Shown: positions 1 to 7,369, counted from the first letter of the stretch. The stretch: 32,072 bases of DNA from Actinomycetota bacterium (GCA_016213665.1 JACQZX010000178.1:1-32072); one strand, 5' to 3'. Notes: a model not told the origin generated them from the letters alone. Program-made: numbers and translations.

Positions 1-777
1 ATCCGCGACGACCGCCCGATTCTGGCCCCGATCAGCTGGAAAGTACGCGATGGTGAGCGCTGGCTGATCCTCGGGGCCAACGGAAGCGGTAAAACCACGC
101 TGCTGCGGATCGCCTCGCTATACGAGCATCCATCGTCGGGCACGGTCGATGTGCTCGGTCAGCGACTCGGCCGAACCGATATCCGCCGGCTACGACAGCG
201 AATCGGCTACGTATCAGCGGCCCTTACCGCCCAGCTGCGGCCGGAACTGCTCTGCCTCGACGCCGTGATGACCGCCAAGAACGCCGCCTTCGAGCCGTGG
301 TGGCATCGCTACACCGACGACGACCGGCAACGGGCGCAGGACTGCCTCACCCGCATGGGCGTTGCCGAATTGGCCGACCGGTCACTGGCGACGGTGTCGT
401 CGGGTGAACTCCAGCGGGTGGTGCTCGCCCGCTCGCTGATGAATGAGCCAGGGCTCGTACTGCTCGATGAACCGAGCGCGCGACTCGACCTCGGCGGCAG
501 GGAGCAGCTGATCGGCGCGCTCGGTGAACTGACACGCGATCCGAACGCGCCACCACTGGTCGTCGTGACACATCACATCGACGAAGTGCCACCGGGCATG
601 ACCCACGTGCTGATGTTGCGTGCCGGGGAAGTAGTCGCCAAGGGCCCGATCGGGCGGTGCCTTAACGCGGCCGCGCTGAGCACCTGCTTCGGTTTGCCTT
701 TGCATCTCGAACGCCGGCCGGACGGTCGCTTCAGCGCGTGGCAGTCGCCAACATCGCCAGGCGGACTCTCCCATTAG
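1..777 (+). CDS. ABC transporter ATP-binding protein (5' end cut by window)
   Basis: The reading frame is open from base 1, so the start lies outside the window; 258 residues are visible. The visible part is a complete nucleotide-binding core: Walker A GANGSGKTT near residue 29, a signature motif in the degenerate form VSSGE, Walker B LVLLDEPSARLD, and the switch histidine in VVVTHH. It therefore hydrolyses ATP as one half of an ABC dimer on the cytoplasmic face or in solution. No permease or binding protein is next to it in the window, so the substrate is unknown. The C-terminus is short, with no TOBE domain, which resembles stand-alone ATPases related to ModF rather than sugar or polyamine importers. 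The last 47 bases overlap the convergent SRPBCC gene. Family is sure; specific role is not. Confidence 0.9.
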   Translation: MRDDRPILAPISWKVRDGERWLILGANGSGKTTLLRIASLYEHPSSGTVDVLGQRLGRTDIRRLRQRIGYVSAALTAQLRPELLCLDAVMTAKNAAFEPWWHRYTDDDRQRAQDCLTRMGVAELADRSLATVSSGELQRVVLARSLMNEPGLVLLDEPSARLDLGGREQLIGALGELTRDPNAPPLVVVTHHIDEVPPGMTHVLMLRAGEVVAKGPIGRCLNAAALSTCFGLPLHLERRPDGRFSAWQSPTSPGGLSH

Positions 778-1216
778 TTATCTGCTCGGCGAGCGCCCGT
801 TCGAGCAATCCACCGGTCCACAACCCGCCGCCGTAGTGCAGGTGCATCTGCAAGGCGCTGCCGTCACTGGTCGCTGTCACATCGGCGGCGAGCACCCACG
901 GGCTATGCCGACGCTGATCTGCCTCGGAGCGCGAAAACTCGACGCGGCGGGCAACCGGATCGTGTTCGGTGCGCACCATTCGTAACCGTTTGCTGCGCGC
1001 CAACGGACCGACGCGGGCACGCAATTCCACATTCCATGCCGGCTCTATCATCCCGAACGGCTCTGTCACCTCGAACGGCTCGGTCACCTCGAACGGCTCT
1101 GTCACCTCGACGCGATGGACCAGGTCGATCCACTTGGGGTAGGTCGCGAGATCGTCGACCAGTCCGAAGAGCAGATCGGCGTCACAGGGGGCTTCCAATG
1201 AGGCGCGTACATCCAC
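731..1216 (-). CDS. SRPBCC family (polyketide cyclase/START-like) protein with hexapeptide repeat
   Basis: A 161-residue protein with the layout of the SRPBCC ligand-binding fold: N-terminal strand MDVRASLEAP, a helix (DLLFGLVDDLATYPKWIDLV) typical of the family, then the beta-sheet segment ELRARVGPLARSKRLRMVRT and a C-terminal helix. Such proteins bind hydrophobic small molecules; the ligand cannot be read from sequence. The chosen start is GTG at 1216 just behind AAGG. Between the second and third strands the chain carries three exact EVTEPF units and a decayed fourth one (GMIEPA), encoded by an 18-bp tandem repeat. This looks like a recent slippage expansion of a surface loop. The 3' end overlaps the ABC ATPase gene on the other strand by 47 bp. 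Confidence 0.8.
   Translation of the reverse strand: MDVRASLEAPCDADLLFGLVDDLATYPKWIDLVHRVEVTEPFEVTEPFEVTEPFGMIEPAWNVELRARVGPLARSKRLRMVRTEHDPVARRVEFSRSEADQRRHSPWVLAADVTATSDGSALQMHLHYGGGLWTGGLLERALAEQITNGRVRLAMLATATR
1054..1107. repeat. Tandem repeat, 3 x 18 bp, in frame inside the SRPBCC gene
   Basis: Three head-to-tail units CGAACGGCTCTGTCACCT (the middle one has a single T-to-G change) begin at 1054, 1072 and 1090. On the minus strand they encode EVTEPF three times. A degenerate copy extends left towards 1036. Unit length is a multiple of three, so copy-number changes preserve the frame. Confidence 0.95.
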
Positions 1217-1325
1217 CCTTGCAGTATCGCCGATTGTTGTTCACTCGCTCACACATCCCTCATAACCAACATGCAGAGTTGCCGGTGTCACCCCCGACAC
1301 AAACCTCAATGGATAGGAACCGAAA

Positions 1326-1697
1326 ATGAACAAGGGATTGAAGTACACCATCAGTGTCACCAGCATCACGCTGGCGAGCGCGCTCGGCCTCGGTGCCGTC
1401 GCCTCGGCCGCAGGCAGCGCCAGCACCAGCGGCGCAAGGCAGATCAGCGAACTCACCACCGAGCAGAAGTGCGAGAAGCAGGCCGAAATCGTCGCACGCG
1501 CCACCGCGGCACAGGAGCGCATCGCAGCTCAGGTTGCCAAGTTGACAGAGAAGCGTGCCGCCGCCGAGGCAGCGGGCGAAACCGAAAAGGTCGCCAGGAT
1601 CGACAAGCGCCTCGAGCGCCTGGCGAAGCTCAGCGACCGCATCGCCGCCCGGCTGGCGAAGTTCCAGGCGTGGGCTGCGGAGAACTGCACCGTCTAG
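1326..1697 (+). CDS. Small secreted helical (coiled-coil) protein of unknown function
   Basis: 123 residues. The start ATG has AGGA eight bases upstream. Residues 1-30 form a Sec signal peptide (MNKGLKY, then a hydrophobic stretch, cleavage likely after VASAA or ASA). The mature chain is charged and almost entirely helical: an alternating Ala/Lys/Glu/Arg pattern from about 40 to 115 with heptad-like spacing, interrupted near AAGETEK, which suggests a helical hairpin. Two cysteines, in EQKC near the start of the mature part and in ENC at the C-terminus, could close the hairpin with a disulfide. I recognise no family. It is a single gene between a divergent SRPBCC gene and a strong downstream hairpin, so it is probably its own transcription unit. 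Function unknown. Confidence 0.8.
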   Translation: MNKGLKYTISVTSITLASALGLGAVASAAGSASTSGARQISELTTEQKCEKQAEIVARATAAQERIAAQVAKLTEKRAAAEAAGETEKVARIDKRLERLAKLSDRIAARLAKFQAWAAENCTV

Positions 1698-1716
1698 CCC
1701 GGAACGGCCACTGTTC

Positions 1717-1760
1717 GACGCCCGCCTTGGCGCCCTCTCGAGGGCGGCGGGGCGGGCGTC
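1717..1760. terminator. Strong stem-loop after the secreted protein gene
   Basis: A 10-bp perfect stem GACGCCCGCC/GGCGGGCGTC encloses a second perfect stem CGCCCT/AGGGCG with a CTCG loop; only two 4-base strands are unpaired between them. It lies between the stop at 1697 and the convergent DUF3499 stop at 1768, so it can serve both. There is no U-tract, as is common for terminators in GC-rich actinobacteria. Confidence 0.7.
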
Positions 1761-1767
1761 GCCGCGT

Positions 1768-2295
1768 TTACTTGGTGCCTGGTTTGCCGCGCTTGCCAAA
1801 TGCCCGCGACAACAGCGGGCTACGCGCCTTCAACAAGCCATCGAGGTCGTCAGATTGGTCGAACACCGGCTGCCACGGCTCGATCGCCGGTGGCGCCTCG
1901 CCACCTTTGGGTGCGGCCGCCACCATTGCATGCTCCACCAGCGCCTCGTTTGCGTCATCCGGGTCGTTCCCGAGGTTGGATTGGGAACCATTGACAGCCA
2001 ATTCCAGTTGACCGGTGTCGTCGGACGTGTGGGCCCGGCGGCGGCGGGCACGTTTGCGCGACGGGACGGGTGCCGACTCACGCGATCTGAACAGACGGGG
2101 GGCGGCTTCCCGGCGGTCGTCGAGCGTCCACCCCTGCGGCACGACCATCGAGTCGGCGTGACGGCGGCACAGCACCCCGGCAAGTCGGGAACGGCCCTCG
2201 ACGAATGCCTCCATGCAGACGACCAACTCATACGGATCGATGCCGTAGGTGACTTCGGCGGGCTGCGAACAAGTGGGTCGCTCACAAACTCGCAT
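1768..2295 (-). CDS. DUF3499 family protein (putative zinc ribbon)
   Basis: 175 residues. The N-terminal half matches the actinobacterial DUF3499 pattern: MRVCERPTC at the start, a central segment ending in LCRRHADSM, then the conserved VPQGW. Cys4, Cys9, Cys43 and His46 are placed to bind one zinc ion. The rest (from about residue 65) is low-complexity: an arginine-rich basic patch RKRARRRR, an acidic stretch, and a lysine-rich tail. That is typical of members whose tail is not conserved. The family has no established function; it is usually encoded near housekeeping genes in actinobacteria. Here it is followed, 12 bp downstream of its start on the plus map, by the end of the DUF4097 gene, so it may be the last gene of that minus-strand operon. 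Confidence 0.85.
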   Translation of the reverse strand: MRVCERPTCSQPAEVTYGIDPYELVVCMEAFVEGRSRLAGVLCRRHADSMVVPQGWTLDDRREAAPRLFRSRESAPVPSRKRARRRRAHTSDDTGQLELAVNGSQSNLGNDPDDANEALVEHAMVAAAPKGGEAPPAIEPWQPVFDQSDDLDGLLKARSPLLSRAFGKRGKPGTK

Positions 2296-2307
2296 CGACC
2301 ATAGAAA

Positions 2308-3087
2308 CTAGTCGCGAGCAACACGCACGATGGTGATGTTGCCCGACACCGCGCGTAGTCGCACACGTACTATTCGTGGGGGAATGGTCGGCGGTGCCCC
2401 CGAGGGTGCCGGCAGCGTGGTGCGACCGCTGAGCGTGGAGATGTCGGGTTCCACGCGAATGCCGGCGGGCAATCCGACGGTGACATCGCCGGAGAGGGAT
2501 CTGACGACAACGCTCGCCCCATCGGTCCGGTCGACTCTGACATCGCCCGAGGCCGTGCCGATCGTCACGTCGTCGGCGGCGTGCGCCACGCGAAGGTCGC
2601 CCGAAGCGGTACTCACGTTCAAACGGCCGGCCACCTTGCGAATGGTGACATCTCCCGAGACGGTGGTGACCGACGCATCGCCTCCGACGGAGCCGGCGGC
2701 GAGGTCACCTGAGACGCAGTTGAGGTCGAGGCGTGACACCGTGTCGACCCGCACGTCACCCGAGACGGTATGCACCCGCGCTGTTCCCAGCGAGCCGCCG
2801 AGGGTGACATCGGCCGAGACGGTGCGCACCTCCACGTCGGAGCCGATGGGTACTTCGACCAAGACGCGGATCGTTCGTGCGCGCGACCCGCGGCGATCTG
2901 CCGGTTGGATCGAGAGCGAGTCGCCGAGTTGGGTGACGTCCCATTCGTCGGCCCGGTCGCCATCCAACGCAGCGCTCGCGCGACCGGCCGCACCGGCGCG
3001 CACCTCGACCGCGCCGGTACGCACCTCGATGTCGAGGCTCGTCCGCTCGCCGACCTGGAACTGCTCGGTGCGTTGCTTCGTATTCAC
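2308..3087 (-). CDS. DUF4097 family beta-strand repeat protein
   Basis: 259 residues. The start is GTG at 3087, overlapping the upstream stop as GTGA; this fits better than an in-frame start further upstream, which would lie inside the neighbour. From residue 91 to 201 the chain repeats a strand-turn unit centred on S(G/A)D with a period of 17-19 residues (SGD at 109, 126, 144, 162, 180, 199), the mark of a DUF4097 right-handed beta-solenoid. A more degenerate SGN appears near residue 248. There is no signal peptide or membrane segment, so the protein is predicted to be cytoplasmic, unlike the secreted adhesin-like members. Family function is unknown. Coupling to the ribbon-helix-helix gene and the microprotein suggests one regulated unit. 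Confidence 0.85.
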   Translation of the reverse strand: MNTKQRTEQFQVGERTSLDIEVRTGAVEVRAGAAGRASAALDGDRADEWDVTQLGDSLSIQPADRRGSRARTIRVLVEVPIGSDVEVRTVSADVTLGGSLGTARVHTVSGDVRVDTVSRLDLNCVSGDLAAGSVGGDASVTTVSGDVTIRKVAGRLNVSTASGDLRVAHAADDVTIGTASGDVRVDRTDGASVVVRSLSGDVTVGLPAGIRVEPDISTLSGRTTLPAPSGAPPTIPPRIVRVRLRAVSGNITIVRVARD

Positions 3088-3533
3088 AGATCGAAGCTGT
3101 CGGTCATCTGTCGTGCACGGCCGGACCCGCGCCTGGCTCGCTTGGCGAGCGCGTCTACGACCCATGCGTTGACCGAGTCGCCATCGACCGTTGCCGAGTT
3201 CTCGATCAGGCTCTTCAACGAAGGCGGTAGCCGCAGGGTGATGCGGGCGTCGAAGTCTTCGTCCGGCGTGTCCGGCGCGCCGGAGGCCACCTCGGTGATC
3301 CTCAGCGCAGGGTCACCGTCAACGACAACTACCTCGACCGTGCGATCGGGCAGCTGCGCGCCGAGCTCAGTGGCAGCCTGTTGGGCAAGTTCGAATGCGG
3401 CCAGTTGCAGAGCCGGGCCGAGGGCGTCGATGAGCGCCCCAACCGCGGCATCCACCGCTGGATCGCCGCCGGCGAGTGCGCCCTGATTGGCCAACGACGC
3501 GCGCAGGCCATTGAGGACCGGTTGCACGTGCAC
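3084..3533 (-). CDS. Ribbon-helix-helix (Arc/HicB-type) DNA-binding protein
   Basis: 149 residues. Residues 95-133 form a ribbon-helix-helix domain: strand ARITLRLP, helix A beginning at SLKSLIENSA, turn GD, helix B SVNAWVVDALAKRA, followed by a basic tail. Such domains dimerise and bind short inverted or direct repeats through the strand pair. Residues 1-60 are helical and alanine-rich, perhaps for oligomerisation or partner binding. The start is GTG at 3533, one base after the microprotein stop; a second GTG two codons later is possible. It overlaps the DUF4097 gene by 4 bp (GTGA). Proteins like this are often labelled HicB antitoxins, but no HicA toxin is encoded nearby. It is a good candidate to bind the inverted repeat in the promoter of its own operon (inference). 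Confidence 0.8.
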   Translation of the reverse strand: MHVQPVLNGLRASLANQGALAGGDPAVDAAVGALIDALGPALQLAAFELAQQAATELGAQLPDRTVEVVVVDGDPALRITEVASGAPDTPDEDFDARITLRLPPSLKSLIENSATVDGDSVNAWVVDALAKRARRGSGRARQMTDSFDL

Positions 3534-3534
3534 G

Positions 3535-3669
3535 TCAACGCAACTTACGCACGGGGCGAGGCGAGCGATCGCTGGTGCGGTAACCGCGATAGCCGCGGCG
3601 ACCGGCGGCGAGCCGGTAGTACCGGTCGTCTTGTATCGCCTTGATCAGGTCGGGATGGTAGTGAAACAT
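3535..3669 (-). CDS. 44-residue basic, tyrosine/arginine-rich microprotein
   Basis: A short open frame, ATG at 3669 to TGA at 3535, behind a perfect GGAGG seven bases upstream (GGAGGTCAAGCAATG). It begins MFHYHPDLIKAIQDDRYYRL and continues with an arginine/tyrosine/glycine-rich tail ending RKLR. Net charge is strongly positive. The stop is one base before the start of the ribbon-helix-helix gene, so the two are probably translationally coupled. I recognise no family; it has no hydrophobic segment and no HicA-like motif. The best Shine-Dalgarno in this operon belongs to this frame, and it is the first frame after the promoter, which argues that it is real. It could be a leader peptide or a small nucleic-acid-binding partner. 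Confidence 0.65.
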   Translation of the reverse strand: MFHYHPDLIKAIQDDRYYRLAAGRRGYRGYRTSDRSPRPVRKLR

Positions 3670-3711
3670 TGCTTGACCTCCGTTTGGGGGCCGACGATCT
3701 CGATCACCGGC

Positions 3712-3759
3712 TGTCTTTGTGACATCACTATAATGTCACAAAGACATCATAGCTGTCAA
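3712..3759 (-). promoter_or_regulatory. Promoter with perfect 14-bp inverted repeat (putative operator)
   Basis: Reading on the minus strand, TTGACA (3759-3754, overlapping the nhaA stop) is followed after 18 bases by CATTAT (3735-3730); TATAGT at 3732-3727 is an alternative -10. An inverted repeat with perfect 14-bp arms TGTCTTTGTGACAT/ATGTCACAAAGACA and a 7-bp spacer spans 3712-3746, covering the -10. A repressor bound here would block transcription of the microprotein, ribbon-helix-helix and DUF4097 genes. Confidence 0.75.
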
Positions 3760-5039
3760 GCCGTTCCTTGGCGACGGCTGCCGCGTAGAACGACGATGGA
3801 TAGGGCGGCCGACAGCACGGATGCGACCAGGATGGCGAGCTTCGCGCCAGCACGCTGGGCCGGGTCGGTCAACGCCAGTTCGGTGATGAAGATGGCGACA
3901 GTGAACCCAATGCCCGCGGCGGCACCGATGCCCAACACCTGCAGCCGGCGAGCGCCGTCGGGCAGGTCGGCTGCGCCGGCACGCACCGAGGCGAGCGCGG
4001 CCGCGACGACACCGAGTGGCTTACCGACGAGCAGGCCCGCGAATACGCCCCACGCGACGGGTGAACCGAGGGCATCTCGCGCCGCTTGCGCAGAGATTTC
4101 AATGCCCGCGTTGGCCAGCGCGAACAAAGGCACGATGAGGTAGCTGGTCCACGGATGCAGGACGTGCTGCAACCACTCGACCACTGAAACCGACCCCTTC
4201 GCCAACTCGGTGGTGGTCTGCACTGCTCTTGCGCTGGAGACATCGGCAAGTTCACTGGCGTCGACATAGTCCGAGTTCAAGCGCGGCACCGTTGGGGCGA
4301 GCAGGCCGCAGGCAACACCCGCGAGCGTCGGGTGTACCCCCGCCTCGTGGAGCGAGAACCACAAGATCGAGCCGAGGACGAAATAGGCGCCGACTGCATA
4401 TACCTCGAACCAGCGGGCACCGATCACGGCCAGCAGGGTGACGGCGGCGGCGGCCAGCCACCCCCACCCGACGCCGGCCGAGTACACCACGGCGATCACC
4501 AAGATGGCGCCGATGTCGTCGACGATCGCGAGGCCCAACAGGAACGGGCGCAGCGTCTCCGGCAACCGGCTACCGACGAGCGCCAACAGACCCACCGCCA
4601 ACGCGATGTCGGTCGCCATCGGGATGGCCCATCCCCGCGGAGCAGTTCCGCCGGCGATGACGAGGTAGATCAGCGCCGGCACGACCATTCCTCCCAAGGC
4701 GGCGACCACCGGAAGGCCAGCCGCCCGCCGGTTGGAGAGGTGCCCGTCGACCAGTTCGCGTTTGATCTCCATTCCGACAACGAAGAAGAAGAATGTCATC
4801 AGCCCGTCGTTGAGCCAATGGCGAAGATCGAGATCGAGAGTATGTCCGGCGAGGCTGATCGAGACGCGGGTAGACCAGAAGCTCTCGTAGGACGCGGACC
4901 ACGGCGAGTTGACCCAGACCAAACCGGCTACCGCGCCGATGGCAATGAGCACCGCCCCCGCCGACTCGGTGGCCAAGAAGTCACGTAATGGCGAAAGCGC
5001 TCGCACGAACGGCGCGCGACGGCGAATGGAGCGGGTCAT
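3756..5039 (-). CDS. nhaA: Na+/H+ antiporter NhaA
   Basis: 427 residues, about eleven to twelve hydrophobic segments. NhaA hallmarks are present: the MTFFFFVVGMEIKREL segment near residue 81, AIPMATDIALAVG with Asp144, and the ion-binding pair Asp174-Asp175 in LAIVDDIGAIL. It exchanges cytoplasmic sodium (or lithium) for protons across the inner membrane, serving pH and salt homeostasis. The start ATG at 5039 overlaps the stop of the CLC gene as ATGA. The frame stays open for 179 more codons upstream, but these are antisense-like sequence inside the CLC gene and do not look like NhaA. Third gene of the amidase-CLC-NhaA operon, hence probably co-translated with the CLC protein. Confidence 0.95.
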   Translation of the reverse strand: MTRSIRRRAPFVRALSPLRDFLATESAGAVLIAIGAVAGLVWVNSPWSASYESFWSTRVSISLAGHTLDLDLRHWLNDGLMTFFFFVVGMEIKRELVDGHLSNRRAAGLPVVAALGGMVVPALIYLVIAGGTAPRGWAIPMATDIALAVGLLALVGSRLPETLRPFLLGLAIVDDIGAILVIAVVYSAGVGWGWLAAAAVTLLAVIGARWFEVYAVGAYFVLGSILWFSLHEAGVHPTLAGVACGLLAPTVPRLNSDYVDASELADVSSARAVQTTTELAKGSVSVVEWLQHVLHPWTSYLIVPLFALANAGIEISAQAARDALGSPVAWGVFAGLLVGKPLGVVAAALASVRAGAADLPDGARRLQVLGIGAAAGIGFTVAIFITELALTDPAQRAGAKLAILVASVLSAALSIVVLRGSRRQGTA

Positions 5040-6349
5040 AGGTCGAGTCGGCCTTTCGGCTTTCCGTGGCGATCGGCCCAGGAGTGCAGGGTCGGGCGTC
5101 CGTCGATGCGAGTTGGGCCCTTCGCCGCGTGAATGCGTTGGGTCGGATAGATACCGCGGTGACTGGAGAACACGTATGAGATCACACACCCAACGGCGAT
5201 CGGCACCACTGCTCCCGCGCCGAACAGTTCGACGCCCATGATCGTGCATGCCAGCGGCACGTTCGCGGCGCCGGCAAACACCGCCACCAGCCCGACCGCG
5301 GCGAGCAACGCAACCGGCAAATGCAGCGGCGTCGCCAGCGCCGCGCCGAGAGTGGCGCCGATCACGAACAAGGGAGTCACTTCCCCACCGGGAAACGCAC
5401 AGCCGAGCGTTACCGCGGTGAACACGATCTTCAGCGCGAACACTGCGAAACTCAATTGGTCGCCGGCGAGCGACCGGTCCATCAGCGCCAGCGACAACCC
5501 GAGATAGTCGCGGCCGAACAGCGCGGCGAGTCCGATGACGGCAGCACCACCGATCACCGGCCGCAGCGGTGGCCACGCGACGCGCGCGAGCAGCCGTTTG
5601 ATCGCGTGAGTCAGTTCGGCAAGCGCGGCACCGGCGAGTCCGAACACCAAACCCGCGACCGCCACCTTGCCGATCAGCAGGGTATTCACCGTGATGTCGA
5701 ACTGGGGACGCAGACGATGCTGATATCCGAGACCCGACACCACCAATTCACCAACCACCGAAGCAGTCAAAGCCGGCACCAACGCCTCGTAACGCACGCG
5801 ACCGATGGATTGCACCTCCAACGCAAACACGGCACCCGCCAGCGGAACACCGAAGACGGCGCCGAATCCACCTGCCAGCGCGGCGATCAACAGCATCTTG
5901 CGGTCCTCGTCGTCGAGACCGAGCGCCCGCGCCAAGGCATCGCTGAGACTTCCCGACATCTGCAAAGCAGTGCCCTCGCGGCCTGCCGATCCACCGAACA
6001 GGTGCGTCACCCAGGTGCCGACCAACACCAATGGGGCCATTCGCCTCGGCACCCATTCCGTCGGCTGATGAATTTGATCGATCAACAACGCGTTGCCCTG
6101 CGCGGCACGGCCTCCGACGTAGTGGTACGCGAGGCCGATGACCAGACCAGCGGCCGGCAGCAGCCACAGCAGCCACTCGTGGTCCAACCGAAAACTCGTG
6201 ATCCGGTCCAGTCCCTCGAGGAATACGAACGACGACAAGCCGGCGAGAGCGCCCGACGCAACCCCGAGCGCGATCCAACGCGTGAGATGACCGATGAGCG
6301 CGACCTGCTCGAGGGTCTCCACCTGCCAACGCGGACGAGGTCGCTTCAC
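5036..6349 (-). CDS. CLC family transporter, probable fluoride/H+ antiporter (CLC-F type)
   Basis: 437 residues with about a dozen hydrophobic segments. CLC signatures are clear but of the fluoride subtype as I know it: GREGT at 123-127 (chloride CLCs have GREGP), GNALLIDQIH near 85-94 in place of the GSGIP loop, and GGEVTPLF at 321-328 in place of the GxFAP loop. The gating glutamate is Glu125. The C-terminus has no CBS domains. The likely role is proton-coupled export of fluoride. The start is taken as GTG at 6349, overlapping the amidase stop (GTGA), with GGAGG about 16 bases upstream; a GTG nine codons later is possible. The frame is open further upstream but runs into the amidase. Assignment as CLC is sure; ion selectivity is inferred from motifs. 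Confidence 0.85.
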   Translation of the reverse strand: MKRPRPRWQVETLEQVALIGHLTRWIALGVASGALAGLSSFVFLEGLDRITSFRLDHEWLLWLLPAAGLVIGLAYHYVGGRAAQGNALLIDQIHQPTEWVPRRMAPLVLVGTWVTHLFGGSAGREGTALQMSGSLSDALARALGLDDEDRKMLLIAALAGGFGAVFGVPLAGAVFALEVQSIGRVRYEALVPALTASVVGELVVSGLGYQHRLRPQFDITVNTLLIGKVAVAGLVFGLAGAALAELTHAIKRLLARVAWPPLRPVIGGAAVIGLAALFGRDYLGLSLALMDRSLAGDQLSFAVFALKIVFTAVTLGCAFPGGEVTPLFVIGATLGAALATPLHLPVALLAAVGLVAVFAGAANVPLACTIMGVELFGAGAVVPIAVGCVISYVFSSHRGIYPTQRIHAAKGPTRIDGRPTLHSWADRHGKPKGRLDL

Positions 6350-7164
6350 GGTCGAAACGGAAATCCTCCGTTGGCGGCGGCGGCCATCTGCGCGCGCTCG
6401 GCAGTAACCATGGCCTGCATGTTGGAGCGCACAACTGGATAGAACTTGTTGCCAGGACACGCCGTACGTGACGTATCTCGATGGCCGCTGATCGTCTTGG
6501 CGGTGACTGTTACGCCCGCCTTGAAGCGGTTGGAACCACGCGACACGAACGACGTGGTCGCGCCGGGGTTGGTGTCGATGGCGTAACGATCAGCAAGCCA
6601 CGCCAATGTCCGTACCAGCGATGTCTGCTGTGCGGCGGTCGGGAGCACCTTGGTGAAGTTGCCGACCAGGCAGACCAACTGCGCAAACCCTTGGCTGCCG
6701 CCAGTGGCATCGGCGACAACCGGCCCGGCCAATGATCCCGTGCGGCCCTCCCACACCACTCCATCGCGATCGACGAAGAACTCGTAGCACACGTCCGGCC
6801 ACTGCTTCGCCTTGCCCGTTTGGTACCAATAGGTTTGGCGGAGCACCGTGCTGGTGCCACCGACCGCGGGCTTGTTCGGCGAAGCGGTGTGATGCACGAG
6901 CAGGAAACGCACGTCTTCGCCGGTGGTGATTGCCGACTTCGCGGGCAAGTCGGCACCCCAGGCATCGCGCGGGTAGATGTCGAGACCGGGGGCGACGTTG
7001 ACCGGTGGAATCGCCGGCAAATCCGCGGGCGTGTACATCGCCGTGTCCGGCAACGAGTCCGCGTGGGCCGTCGCTCCCGACCTACCGCGCGCTAGTCCAG
7101 CGGCGGCCAAGGCGAAGGAACCACCAATGAGCAGATCTCGCCGGGAGAAACACTCTTCGCACAT
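6346..7164 (-). CDS. Tat-exported N-acetylmuramoyl-L-alanine amidase (PGRP/Amidase_2)
   Basis: 272 residues. The start ATG at 7164 follows GGGAG with short spacing; an ATG 15 codons upstream is in frame but would bury the signal peptide. Residues 7-30 are a twin-arginine signal: SRRDLLIGG, a hydrophobic run, then ATAHA. The body is a peptidoglycan recognition/amidase fold: zinc ligands His91 (in LVHHTAS), His228 (SGHRD) and Cys236 (TACPG); also YEFFVDRDGVVWEGR, the usual core strand. It should hydrolyse the amide bond between muramic acid and the stem peptide, outside the membrane. It is the first gene of a minus-strand set with the CLC and NhaA genes, joined by a 4-bp GTGA overlap; the biological link is not obvious. 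Confidence 0.9.
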   Translation of the reverse strand: MCEECFSRRDLLIGGSFALAAAGLARGRSGATAHADSLPDTAMYTPADLPAIPPVNVAPGLDIYPRDAWGADLPAKSAITTGEDVRFLLVHHTASPNKPAVGGTSTVLRQTYWYQTGKAKQWPDVCYEFFVDRDGVVWEGRTGSLAGPVVADATGGSQGFAQLVCLVGNFTKVLPTAAQQTSLVRTLAWLADRYAIDTNPGATTSFVSRGSNRFKAGVTVTAKTISGHRDTSRTACPGNKFYPVVRSNMQAMVTAERAQMAAAANGGFPFRP

Positions 7165-7260
7165 CGCTCCCACTCTACGCGCCGACCAACGGGCCGATTC
7201 GTCTCGCAATTGCCGTAGTGCGAGTTCCCAAATAGGGAGAACGCTGAGTCGTCGACTACC

Positions 7261-7337
7261 TGGTGGGCGATGCGGGGCTCGAACCCACGACCTCCACGGT
7301 GTGAACGTGGCGCTCTAGCCGACTGAGCTAATCGCCC
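7261..7337 (-). tRNA. tRNA-Val (anticodon CAC)
   Basis: On the minus strand the 77 bases fold as a full cloverleaf: acceptor GGGCGAT/ATCGCCC, D arm GCTC/GAGC, anticodon stem CCACG/CGTGG with loop TTCACAC (anticodon CAC, reading GUG), T arm GTGGG/CCCGC with TTCGAGC loop, discriminator A. The terminal CCA is encoded (7263-7261). Confidence 0.97.
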
Positions 7338-7369
7338 GAAGGGCAAGGCAAGGCTAGCAGCGGCGACGA

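Noticed and set aside
1054-1107. CRISPR-like repeats
   Set aside because: Units are directly adjacent without spacers and encode a peptide repeat.
1271-2011. 246-codon plus-strand frame across the secreted protein gene and DUF3499
   Set aside because: It runs through the terminator hairpin and is very Arg/His-rich; the signal peptide and Shine-Dalgarno belong to the other frame at 1326.
3084-3669. HicAB-type toxin-antitoxin pair
   Set aside because: The ribbon-helix-helix protein looks HicB-like, but the 44-residue neighbour lacks the HicA fold and catalytic histidine context, and the third gene is DUF4097.
5040-5576. N-terminal extension of NhaA (179 more open codons)
   Set aside because: It lies wholly inside the CLC gene, has no NhaA-like sequence, and an ATGA overlap start explains the gene better.
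5321-6442. 373-codon open frame on the plus strand
   Set aside because: Antisense to the CLC gene; sequence is low-complexity (Gln/Arg/Glu-rich) as expected for a shadow frame, with no domain.
7165-7260. Possible fluoride riboswitch (crcB motif) before the amidase-CLC-NhaA operon
   Set aside because: I read the leader on the minus strand and found none of the conserved crcB elements; only short unrelated inverted repeats (CTCGCA/TGCGAG) are present.
6977-7318. Plus-strand open frame ending in a CGARTHDLHG-like peptide
   Set aside because: That peptide is the well-known false translation of the antisense strand of a tRNA gene; here tRNA-Val.
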